Part shown: positions 10,996-21,071 of the stretch, one piece after another
How positions within the stretch are numbered: the stretch's first letter is position 1
Layout of the letters: each line of letters starts with the position of its first letter
DNA from: Gonapodya prolifera JEL478
Taxonomy: Eukaryota; Monoblepharomycota; Monoblepharidomycetes; Monoblepharidales; Gonapodyaceae
DNA length: 64,000 nt
NCBI GenBank assembly: GCA_001574975.1
Contig: KQ965758.1
Location: 4,763 to 68,762 of the forward strand
Reading direction: 5' to 3'
Translations under genes and position numbers: made by a program
The notes under the pieces: model-generated
Database searches by the model: none
Seen by the model: the letters and a program-made list of their open reading frames with translations, nothing else
Told to the model about the DNA's origin: nothing

Positions 10996-12304
10996 TCTTC
11001 GCTTTGGCTCCACCTCGATTTTTATTTTAGGGTGAACTCGTTCAGTGAATATTGAGTCATGGAGTAAATTAACGGTCTAAGCTTTAAATTGCAGTCCACA
11101 AAAGTGTCCAGTCTTCTACATTGGCGGTCATTTTGTTGTGAATGGACTCCAAAGTGTGGTCCGTGCTGTACGTTGAAAGGTGGAGTGACCTTCCTTTGTT
11201 TCAGAATTCTTCGACCGGACATGAGAGTCTTGAAGGGATTGGACGTGAAAGGACAACGAGCTTGAAATGCTCTAATTAAATAGAACCTGTTCTGTTCAGC
11301 GAATTGATATTTGACAATATCGTCTATGATCTACCAAATACGCGAGATCCGACGGCTGGAGGTTATGGATTCAGCTGCGCGCATGGCAAATATCCACGGC
11401 TTCATTATAAGTCGCAAGGATACAACACAACCGGTTGCGGAAGGGGCGCCTTGCTGAGTGGAGCACAAAAGCAGCGATAAGCTTTCTTAACTTTTTCGTG
11501 GTTGTGATATATCAGTCAAGATTAAGATTGTCGACTCAAAAAGGGTGGTACATGATGAAGGAACGAGTGCCCTTGACAGTGAAAGGTTTGTTGTAACTGT
11601 GCATCGTTCTTGTTGAGGTATTCACATTTATTGCTGCGCACGAGACAGTGGTTGAACTTCAACGAACTGCCTGCAAAGTTCGCACGACTGTGATATCGCA
11701 CATAAACTCTCCACGATCCACGATAAAGAACACAATATGGTTTTGTGATCAACCGTGGCGTATATTTTGAGTCTCAGTTCTCTATGATTGTTCAGTGGGG
11801 CGCGGGAAACTCGGGCTGTTACGTGACGTCGTCGAAGTTGTTCAGCCACAACTTACGTTTTGAGAACAAATCCACAACGCACGACGCCCGATTCACCGCA
11901 AGCAGTATTCATCGCCCATGCCACACGCAGCACCGTCTCGTATCGTTGGTGCCGCCGTTGCGTTCGTGCTTTCCTCTTGCAGCTTTTCGTTCTCTTATCA
12001 GCTTGTCTTACTGCGTGGATCAGTGGACTCGAAGCCGCTCCTCTTGAGGTCGCCGCGATTCACAGCAGGCTTGTTCTCCCCGCGACGAAGGCTGAATCGT
12101 CGCACTTCGGAATCAAATGTGGCGGGGTCGAATCGTGGCCTGCGCACCAGCTGAACAAATTTGGCACCGCAGCAGACAGTGCCCCGCATTGACTGCACTC
12201 ATCCGCGTTGTGAGATGCGCCTTTGGAGGACTATAGTGGTGTACTGATACCCAGCCCAACACACAAAGAAGCTAATTTGGGCCACAGTAGAGCGCAATCA
12301 AACG

Positions 12305-12510
12305 GAAAACAAGAAAAAATTCATCAAGCTCTATGAGCGCTGCCGAAACGCTCTAACGCATCATGGGGACCTTGCAACCCAACATAGTTCTTTCACGACC
12401 CATCCTGTGGACGTCATCAGTATATTCTATACGCTTTCTTTCGCTCAGATTAAAATAGGTCATCGACGAGCGAAACTTCATTGCTGCCTTTGCGAAGTGC
12501 GAAAACGGAC
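12305..12510 (+). repeat. Diverged duplicate B, directly upstream of 7TM-RGS
   Basis: This is the second copy of the element at 10795-10995, in the same orientation, with GACGTCATC at 12410-12418. It ends about 50 bp before the 7TM-RGS start codon, a location compatible with a promoter element or 5' leader. A translated frame (FIKLYERCRNAL here, LIRFHKRCRNAL in copy A) is shared, which leaves open a decayed coding origin. Confidence 0.6.
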
Positions 12511-12558
12511 TGTGACGCCGTGATCGGGAACCTTACAGTTTCCCAAAGGTTTCCCTTG

Positions 12559-14688
12559 ATGGCATCATATGTTCCCACCTACAGAGATCTTCATCCCATT
12601 TCAGAGGACATCCAGCCCCAAGTGTACCGATGCGGGCCCCTCTGCCTGATAACGTTCGGAGTGTTCTGCGCATACACGATCCGTGAGCAGAAGACGAAGA
12701 CGAAGAATTTGAACGTTGACTATGACTTGATCGATTCATGCTTGAACATGTAGCCACTTTCCTCGCCTTTGTATACTTCAGAAGCAGATGTAGGTAGTTT
12801 GGCTTTCGCCCCTCGTTTCGCCACTCGCTTCACACATTCCCAAAAGACGCTATCCACAATCGATCATTTTGGTTGGTCTCCATTCAAACGCTTGGAATCA
12901 TTGTTTGGGTCTTGGCCACATTTTCGAGTGAATTGGTAAGTCCGTTCCCTGGCAAAATTGACCGTGAAGCGTGCGCTAATTGTGCATTATGGCGATAGAT
13001 GCTTTTGCCATGCCCGAATTTTGGTTACTTTCTCTCAATTAATCTTGGTGAGTTGCAACATGAGAAATACAAGGCGCGTGTGAGAAATTTGAGGTGTCCT
13101 GGGTTTGCCACCATTTTCTGCTCAGCACTGGGTGCCTTTGTGTACTGTCTCGGGATACGCGCTATATCTGTGTACGCCCGTCTAAAGATCAGTCGGACTC
13201 TCCTGGATCAATTCAGTCAAAGACCGGGCAGATCGTCCCCAAGCTTTTTGGGTCAGCTTCCCCTTGGTGGTACACGTCGGTTCATTGAAAGACCAACTGG
13301 AGTTTCTACAACCGTGTTGATCGGCTTGCATAATCGGGTGGGCTCCTGCTGGTGAAACGGGTGTTACCTTGGATTTATGAAAAATGAACTCCTCCGATTC
13401 GACAGGATTTCTTCACCGAGAAATCCATGCTTCGATACATCGGTCTCTACTTGCTGCTCCTCCTTGTACCAATTTTCGCCGTCTTTTTCACAATTGGTGA
13501 CGCCAGTTGCCCTCCCAACGGTGGATTCGGTGACGACTGGATAATCGTCAAGATTTTGTTGGGGAGCTTTCTTGTTGTTGGCCTGGCCATTGCAATAGGG
13601 CTGAGGAATGTTAATGGTGAGGTTTTGGGAATATCGTTGGTGCAGTGTGCCCTTACACCCCAAATCCCGACCACTGAAAGACTCGCACAACATTCGCAAA
13701 GATCTGCTAGTGTCAACAATTGTCGGTGTTCCCTTTTTCATCATCTACGTACTTTGGTTTGCACTCGACGTCGATGCTCTCAGCCCAAAAATCCTCGGAT
13801 ACTTCAATCCCATCGAACTTATTGCAATCTGGGCCCTCGTTGTGCACTCCAGTGCCGTTGTTTCTCCACTCTACGTGGTCTTGAAAGAGGAATTCGAGAC
13901 GTGGCGACGAACAAGGTCCAAAGAGCAGATCGCGTTGGATGAAGCAAGCTTCTGGCAACTGATCATCAAGGGTGGGAAGACGTGGCAAGAGTTCCGGGAA
14001 TTTGCTGCGAGAGATTTTTGTGGTGAGTGCGGAGGTGTTCGACAGCGGAGGTTTCAATAAGTGCTATCTCCTGTTGCACCAGTTGAGAACGCTCTTTTTA
14101 TCGAGGACATTCAAATTCTGCACGACGAAACGGCGTGTCAACTTCTTCGCTCCAAAGCGATATTCCCCAAACCAACGACAGACCGGCGAATATCTACCTC
14201 GACCGAAAGCACGAGATCGTTCACGTCCCAAAAAGCCCACCCGTTCTGGGCAGACGTTCTTCCGCCCTCCGCGGGATCGGCACCAGTGCCACCGGACTTG
14301 CAGGGGCGGTGGAAAAATATTGCAGTCCTCTATATTGACGACAATGCGCCCTCACAGCTGAATTTGCCTGATCGATTGGTCCATGATTTTCGGGAGAAAG
14401 TGAGTTGATGAGTGATGTTTCGTTGGTGTGAAGCGAAGAAACAGCAGCCCCGCATTCAAGCTAAATAGCGGCAAGATCACACTGGACATGTATGATGGAA
14501 TACTTGCGGAAGTATTTATGTGAGCTTCAGTACCCTAAAATGCTGTGTTTCAAATTATTGTGACCGCGGAGTGTCGCCCGTCTTTCCAATACGTCCAGGA
14601 TGCTCTATCAAAACACTTTCCGCAGTGCGTTTTGACTGACTGGCTTTTGTATTCTTTAACCGGAATTCACCTCGTTGTTTGTCATTAA
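12559..14688 (+). CDS. Seven-transmembrane protein with C-terminal RGS domain
   Basis: Nine exons fit one frame: 12559-12714, 12798-12935, 12999-13047, 13126-13337, 13406-13616, 13681-14022, 14083-14399, 14461-14511, 14572-14688 (530 residues). Seven hydrophobic helices occupy roughly residues 20-360 (e.g. FWLVSIQTLGIIVWVLATF, YIGLYLLLLLVPIFAVFF, DLLVSTIVGVPFFIIYVLW). A regulator-of-G-protein-signalling domain follows: KTWQEFREFAARDFCVENAL, then VHDFREKLNSGKITLDMYDG. RGS domains speed GTP hydrolysis on G-alpha; coupling to a 7TM core resembles plant RGS1 and 7TM-RGS proteins reported in early-diverging fungi. A ~70-residue linker (residues ~430-475) interrupts the RGS fold between helices. 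The exons at each end are the least certain parts. Confidence 0.82.
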
Positions 14689-15032
14689 ATCTAGAGTTCT
14701 TCGTCCACAAAATCTCTAAAGGACCGTCGTCTGGAGCGATTACTGCAGTCGTTCTCAGATCTTCGTCAGCGTAGCAACGTAGATTATTGGTTGAGGCGAT
14801 AGAGGAGAGATAGATCTTCTGCTTATTGATCAAAGGATTGTTCCAGCATTTCTTTCATCACTTGCAACACTCATGTGAGAAAGCTTAAATAACATTTACC
14901 AGTGCATAAAAGAAAGTCCGCTTTGAATAGACAATAAACAAAAAAGACTCCACCAACCCTATCACCCCCAGAGAGAAACACTACGATGAAACACGGGAAA
15001 CCCAAAACTTTACCCTCCACCCACCCAAGCCT
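14689..15032. other. Intergenic region between convergent genes
   Basis: The sequence is AT-rich up to about 14985. Only a low-quality minus-strand ORF (14833-14555) is present, overlapping the last RGS exon. No RNA gene or conserved motif was seen. Confidence 0.4.
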
Positions 15033-18000
15033 TCAAAACGAAGCCCGCCTCTTCCTCCCCCATCCCCTCCCCTCATCTTCCTCCGCCGCTTTCCACCTCT
15101 CCCACGCAGTCTCATCCTCGCCCCACCTGTCAGCAACTTCTTCCGGCGATCTGCGCACCCTGACCATGCTCGCCTCGCTGAGCCCCCTTGCCATGCCGCC
15201 CAGGCGGGCGTAGTCCACGGTCCAGCCCAGCTCCACGCGCGGGTCGCGGTTGCCCAGCCGTTCTTTCAAGGTGGGCGCGTGCGTTTCGACCGCCTTGGTC
15301 AGACGGCCGTGTACTGAGAAGAGCTCGACGAGGAGGGGAGTGTGGAGGCAGGAGAAGCGCGAGTAGAAGCCGACGTCTTAAAACGGTGGGAGGATGACGG
15401 GAACAATATATGGTAGGTTCAATGCACGATGTTGAGTGGGGTTAGGGAACTTTGCCAGACAGAGCCTAACGACCTCTCCCACGCACCCTTGAGCGCCACA
15501 TATTCCTGCTTCCACTCCAGCACCTCCGGAAACTCCTTCCTCAGCTGTGTCTGGGCGGCCTCCAAATTCGGCACCTCGAACCCGACCCCGACCAGGGGCG
15601 CGTCCGGGTCCCGTTCCGCGCGGTCCAGGTGTTCCGACTCGAGGAGCTTCTCGTAGAAGCACAGGCAGCACGAGTCCGCACGGGATGAGGACGAAGCAAA
15701 AACGTAGCTGTGGCGCGTGAGACCTGCAGGGCAAGGTCGGTTGTGCGGTTCACAAGGCGAGCATTTTGAGTCGTCCGTTCACTCGAACGACGAACACCAA
15801 CACCGGCACGTAACTCACCCATGACAACCTCCTCTCCGTCCACGACCTGAAACCCCTCCCGCGTCTCTCCCTTCCCCTTGGTGCCGGCGCCCACGCCAGA
15901 TACAACCGTGGGGGCCTTCTTCGCCTGCTCGGCTTTCCCACCCTTCCTCTTGGTTGAGAACATTGCCGCGTACGTCTCCACGACGCGCTCCAGCTGCACG
16001 ACCGGCAGCACGTAGTACCCCAGCCTGGCGAACCAGTCCTTGAGCGGGGCGGCGGCGGCGGCGGCGGCGGCGGTATGTGCGGACGCGAGGAGTGACGAGG
16101 GCGGTGGTGGCGGTGGGTCTGGAAGCTGGTGCGGCTCGGGAAGCTCGAGGAGGCGGATTTGAAGGCCGTTCGGGTCGGTCAGGACAGAGAATTTGAGGTC
16201 CGAGTGCAGCGTCGGGGGGACCGTCGGGGGGAAGCCTGGGCCATTGTGGTGGTGGTAATCGGGAGTGTTTGGATCACACGAGGTGGAAGCGCGGAGGAGG
16301 GGGAACCAAAGTTGGAATGTGTGACGATGGGTGGCGAAGGCAAACCGCGACGTATTCCGGGAATCGCAACCTTTTCCAGAGCGACGTAGTCGAACCAGCT
16401 GCAAACATTGCTCCAGCACCATCACCCTCCAATCTTCCCCACTCCAACCACTCCCCCGATCAACACGCACCTTTCTTCGCCATCCTCTTGGTCACCCTCG
16501 CCAAAAAATGCACATAAATCACCAAATACTCGCACTCGTGTTTCTTCATCTTCTCCGCCACAGCGGGGCCCTTTGGCGCCTGGGCCTCCGTGGGAAGCGG
16601 GCGCGGGATCGCGGCTGCCCCGGCCGCTGAGGAGGCGGCGAACGAGGGCCGCCGTGCGGGAACCGGGTGTGGCGCGGCGAGGTGCGGCAGGGAGTCTGAG
16701 GATGTGGTGATGATCGTGGGGGTGGTTTGGGGGGGCTGTGGTGCGGGGTGGGAGGGGTATGAGAGAGAGTGCGTGTGAAGAGATGGAATGAGCCCAATCG
16801 CAGCCCCGACGAAACCCGGGGCGTGGTACCAACTCCTGCTCTCTCGCACTACCGAGCCAGATCCCTCCCCTTTGTTTCCCTCTTTTCGCGGCCGCTTACT
16901 ACCCATCCTCAGCACTGCGCAACTCGATTATCCATCGCGTTACGACGACACGCCAACTTGATTCGCTTTTCATTCTCGAGCACGACGCTTGTTTGGCTTC
17001 GCTCTTCATTATCCGCTTGTCGTTGACGGTGCCAGTGCCGGTGCTGGTGCGGCTTCGGTCGTGGTTCAAAGCGCGAACGCTACCGGACCGTGCTTTCGTT
17101 ACCATGTCGGGGTTGAGTTGAGCGGTCCCATTGTCCTCCTGTCTCCATATTCGCCCAATCTCCGCAACAGCAGCCCCACCAATCCATCCCCTCGATGTCT
17201 GCTTCGCGCTTAGGCCTCAATGCACGCTCCGCGCTGTGTCATTCTCGCTTCGCGCAGATCATTCGCATCGAGGGGACTCCTCGGTCCTATACTCGCTCCG
17301 CGCTTTGTCGTTCGCGCTCTGCGCAGATCACTCGCCTCCGGCGGTCTTCTCGGTCCAATTCCACTCCGCGGGGATCACTCGCCTCCCGCGGAAAGCCTCG
17401 GTCGGCGCTGTCGCGCCGAGGCCTCGGGCTCCCTCCTCCGGCCTTTGCAGGCCTCCGTTGCTCGACCCCCCAACCCCGGCCCCCCGCACCTTTTGCCAAT
17501 CAAACAGCAACCAAAGCGAGTTCTCATTGAACCTAGGCGAGGACGTCTTGAACTGGTAGCACGAGACAGTGCGCATCTCCTGCTCGACGGTCCAGTCGAG
17601 GGTCATGCCGAGGGTGGTGTAGAAGTCGTGCGTGGCGGGTTTGTCTGCGTGTGTTTGGGTGTGGGAGGGTGGGTGGGAGGGTGGCGGAGGATGCGGGTGA
17701 AGGGAAGGGAGAGAGAGAGGGCGACAAGAGTCAGGGAGGCGCAGACGAGAAAAGTAAGTCCGAGTTTGGAGGGATTTCTCCATAATGAGCCGGCGCACGT
17801 GTCATCGAGGCAAGTCGTGGCCGTGGGAGCGGAGCGTTGCACGCTGTATCGGCCGTGCCGTGACCGTGACTCAGCTCCCCACCCCACCCCACGCACCTTT
17901 GCACCTGAACCTGAGATACTTGAACCTCGCCCTGTCGATACCCCTGAACTCGAGCATGACGTTCTTCCTCGTTCCATCCGCGTTGACGTTCCTTGCGCGT

Positions 18001-18110
18001 GCGAGCTTTGACGATGCTGCGGCGTGAGACGATGGCTGCGAGTGCGTGCCGATGATGCGACCGGACACGACGACGTGCTGAGATGGAGAGTGCGGGAGCG
18101 CGGCGGCCAT
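15033..18110 (-). CDS. Two-domain VOC/glyoxalase-fold protein
   Basis: This is a multi-exon minus-strand gene. The first exon 18110-17897 is followed by 17644 to about 17530-17500, about 16610-16467, about 16260-15820, about 15720-15475, and 15376-15033. Joined pieces show a first vicinal-oxygen-chelate domain ([59 protein letters not shown]) and a second ([34 protein letters not shown], then [20 protein letters not shown]). The pattern resembles fungal glyoxalase-like proteins; the substrate is unknown. A (GCG)n tract encodes poly-Ala in a loop. The intron between exons 2 and 3 is very long (~900 bp) and carries a GC-rich dispersed repeat. The start lies 113 bp from the PSMA1 start, in divergent orientation. 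Several internal splice sites are unresolved. Confidence 0.65.
17195..17480 (-). repeat. GC-rich dispersed repeat copy R1 (intronic)
   Basis: Read on the minus strand, this stretch begins GGGGTCGAGCAACGGAGGCC and consists of ~55-60 bp sub-repeats of the type GACCGAGG-AGTCC..CGGAGGCGAGTG..CGCGGAGCG. It shares this structure and the GAGGCCTAAGCGCGA block with 18655-18870 on the plus strand. It lies in the long intron of the VOC gene and is sense-oriented relative to that gene. Multiple short palindromes suggest structured RNA or DNA. Confidence 0.7.
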
Positions 18111-18223
18111 CGTGCGAGTGTGCGCCAGGAACGGGAGAGGTGACCGCAGCGTGCAGCGCGACCGCAGCACGCTTGCGTTGAGACACTCCGCTTGTTGCTC
18201 TCTGTGTTTTTTCGCGCGCAGGA
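18111..18223. promoter_or_regulatory. Bidirectional promoter, VOC gene / PSMA1
   Basis: The two start codons (18110 on minus, 18224 on plus) are 113 bp apart with no other gene between, so both transcripts must start in or near this GC-rich segment. No TATA box is evident. Exact initiation sites are unknown. Confidence 0.5.
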
Positions 18224-20707
18224 ATGGTGCGTGTGCCGCGCGGAAGGCGGGGCTGCGCTCTGCCGCCCCTGCTACGTGTCTCTCCCCATCCAGTCATTCA
18301 ATGCGCTCGCTCACAAACACCGTCGCTGGCCTGCATTCGCTCCCTGTCGTCCCCCCTCTCTTTCTCACACCTTTGTTTCAATCCATCCCCCTCTTCTTTC
18401 CCGCTCCCATCCCCCCTCTCCCTCCTCTTCCTCTTCCTCTCCCCCTCCCCACGACCAACCCATCCACACCCACTCAGTTCCGCAACCAATACGACTCGGA
18501 CATCACAACTTGGTCGCCTCAGGGCCGCCTGTTCCAGATCGAGTATGCCACAGAGGCCGTCAAGCAGGGAAGTGCAGCCGTGGGGCTCAGGTCAAAGACC
18601 CACGCTGTGCTCCTCGCGCTCAAGGTAAGTCGAGGGGGGGGGGGGGGGGGGGGTTGTCGAGCAGGCCGGAGGAGGGAGTCCGAGGCCTAAGCGCGAAGCG
18701 CTGACCGAGACGTCCGCCGGAGGCGAGTGGACCGCGGAGCGGAATGTTCCTCGCGGAGCGACATCGAGGCCTAAGCGTCGATAGGCGCTGACCGACGAGT
18801 CCGCCGGAGGCGAGTGCCCCGCGAAGCGGAATGCTTCTCGCGGAGCGAACCCGAGGCCTAGGCGCGACAGCTCGTGATGCACATTGGAGGACAAGGGTGG
18901 ACATGATACACGATACCATGAATTACTCAACGAATCTCATGTGTCGATGACCACCCATCAGCGCTCATCCGGCGAACTCGCCTCCTACCAAAAGAAGCTC
19001 GTCAAGATCGACGCTCATCTCGGAGTCGCAATCGCCGGTCTCACATCGGACGCAAGGGTGCTAACGTACGTTACACATTCCATCACGCTCTGTATCTCTT
19101 TCTCCATCGTATCTATCTTGCCTATTGCACCGATCTCCGCATCGTATTCTCTCAACCACGCAGCACATTCATGCGCACCGAATCAATGCGCTCCCGCCTC
19201 GTCTTCGACCGCCCCATCCCCGTGCACCGCGTCGTCGCGGCCGTCGGAGATAAGGCCCAGATCAACACCCAGAGGTACGGCGGCAGGCCTTATGGTGTCG
19301 GCTTGCTGGTTGTCGGAGCGGATGTGAGTTGCCAGTGTGGGGGCAAGGTTGTGTGTGATGCTTGGGGTGTTCCGGTGGGTGGGTGGATGAAGGGCGAAGC
19401 GTTGAATGCCGAGTGCGGTACACGAGTTGAAAGAGTTGGGGGGTGGGGGAGGGGAGGAACAGTTGGGTGGGACGGATGGGGACAGATGCGGGTACGAGGA
19501 AGCGTAATGGGAGGAGCAGGTCGCAACGCGAAGCCACCAAGGACAGAGTAGAGGACAGAGACCCAATTTCAATCTCCTCTCACCGCAACCACCCGCCACC
19601 CGCCACCCACAGGACGCCGGTCCCCACTTGTACGAGTGCAACCCCAACGGCACCTTCTATGACTACGTCGCCATGTCCATCGGCGCGCGGTCCCAGAGCG
19701 CGAGGACCTACTTGGAGAAGACGTATCAAGGGTTCGCGGACGGTGGGTGGGGGGGGGGGGGGTTGAGAACGCAGTGGGGGGAGAGGAGAGACGGCTGGTT
19801 ATGGGATTGGAGGTTGGAGAATGGGGGGTTGGAGTAGAGGGGAAGAAAGAGGACGGTAGTCGAATAGGAACGGTGGCGAGAAGGGGGTAACGGGTAGCGG
19901 GAGTATGGAAAGGTGTTGGGGCTGCAGCGAGAGGTGGTGAGGGAAGTGGCGGGCAGGGTGGTGATGGAACGTCGGGAGGACGGAGCAGCTTCGAGGATTG
20001 CAGGTCGTCACCGTGGAACAGCAAGTGCGCGCCGCGCGAGGGAAGCCGGAACAGGAGGGCGTCGGAAGATGATGTGGATTGTGGGAGCAAAGGACGGATA
20101 GTAATGCGGAAGAGAATGCGATGATGGTGTGACCGATGAAGCGAGACGAAGGTGTTTGCCGCCACCAAAGGCTCGACATCTAATGAAGTGTGACGTCGAC
20201 CTTGTCCTCTCCACGTGCTCACCCGCTTCCCTTCGCCCTCTCACCATCATCACACCATCACACACACCCGTGCCCTCTGCATCTGCCCCGACCCACTAGC
20301 CTCGCTTGACGACCTGATCCGCCACGGCCTGCACGCCCTGCGCGACACGCTCCAGCAGGAGAAGGAGCTCACGGTGCTCAACACGTCCATCGGGATCGTC
20401 GGCGTCGGCAAACCGTTTGAGATCGTTGAAGGCGAAGAGCTCAAGAGGTGTGTTTGATGTCGCCGCTAGGCGTACTTTGTGCTCTACTCACTACCCCTTC
20501 ACTCTCGTGGACACGCCCCCGTACCCATCCCGGGCAACCCGCTACAGGTACCTCTCCCTCCTCGACTCGACCAGCAACCCCGCAGCACCACCTGCAGGAT
20601 CCGCTGACGCGGCTATGGAGGACGCCCCGCCGGCCGAAGGCGAGCCACAGGTAGCCGTGGACACAGCAGCGGAGGAGCGTCAGGCAGGCGACAGGATGGA
20701 GGAGTGA
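18224..20707 (+). CDS. PRE5: 20S proteasome subunit alpha-6 (PSMA1/PRE5 type)
   Basis: Seven exons (18224-18226, 18478-18624, 18962-19065, 19164-19323, 19613-19742, 20300-20447, 20548-20707) total 852 nt, 283 residues. The first coding exon is only ATG, spliced to [20 protein letters not shown]. This is the alpha-subunit N-terminal signature that gates the 20S core, followed by [17 protein letters not shown]. Further PSMA1 blocks are [31 protein letters not shown] and [17 protein letters not shown]. The alpha subunit is non-catalytic and sits in the outer rings of the proteasome. The C-terminal ~40 residues are acidic and low-complexity. Introns are unusually long for this window (up to 557 bp), pyrimidine- or G-rich, and one holds repeat R2. 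Confidence 0.95.
18634..18870 (+). repeat. G20 tract plus GC-rich dispersed repeat copy R2 (intronic)
   Basis: A run of 20 G (18634-18653) starts ten bases after the PSMA1 intron 2 donor and is followed by TTGTCGAGCAGGCCGGAGGA. The repeat body follows, with two ~60-bp units carrying GTCCGCCGGAGGCGAGTG and CGCGGAGCG/CGCGAAGCG, ending near GAGGCCTAGGCGCGACAG. It matches R1 (17195-17480, opposite genomic strand). It accounts for most of the 337-bp intron. Confidence 0.7.
19743..20299 (+). other. PSMA1 intron 5, 557 bp, G-rich
   Basis: The GTGGGT donor is followed at once by a G14 tract (19749-19762) and TTGAG. The remainder is purine-rich on the plus strand until a pyrimidine/CA-rich 3' end and a TAG acceptor (20299). 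No coding frame is conserved within it. Confidence 0.6.
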
Positions 20708-21071
20708 ACGGTTGTAGCTGGATGGACGGCAGCTTGGCGGCGATACAGGGGGTTTCGTTTTGGATCGTTTGTGGCGGTTCGGGTGAAACGGGACAGGAGG
20801 GGCGAACGGCGGACGGGACGGGCTATTGTCAAGCAGCAAGGAGACGACGCGGCGGATGGTGTGGATAATCTCGCCACGTGTCGTCAAGAATTGTATTACA
20901 TGGCGCCGTCGTACTCGACGTGTCCCGTTCCGTGTTGAATAACTGAAAGAAAAAAGCGCTATGGTGCAAAAGAGCGAGTACTTCCATGCCATTCTAAAAA
21001 GCAAATGTGTCCTCTCGAGACTGGGCTCGCGTGAAAACGTTTCCTCCGTTTCTCCGAATGCAACCCTATTC
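20708..21071. other. Intergenic region between convergent PSMA1 and TPR gene
   Basis: About 360 bp. I see no gene or RNA signature; GAAAGAAAAAAG near 20946 is the only low-complexity stretch. Confidence 0.4.

Larger units (their letters stand above)
10674..12558. other. 1.9 kb divergent intergenic region between PDI and 7TM-RGS
   Basis: This region separates the minus-strand PDI start from the plus-strand 7TM-RGS start. Short ORFs here are unsupported by codon pattern or homology. It contains a TATA-like box near the PDI start and two diverged copies of a duplicated element (separate entries). A TTACGTGACGTCGTC stretch near 11820 resembles a bZIP/CRE site. Otherwise I see nothing. Confidence 0.6.

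Noticed and set aside
11522-12200. Cluster of short ORFs on both strands upstream of 7TM-RGS
   Set aside because: Composition is not protein-like, no motif or consistent exon chain was found, and the frames overlap each other.
18634-18870. Possible CRISPR-like direct repeats
   Set aside because: The units are only loosely similar, lack uniform spacers and sit in a eukaryotic intron; described as a dispersed repeat instead.
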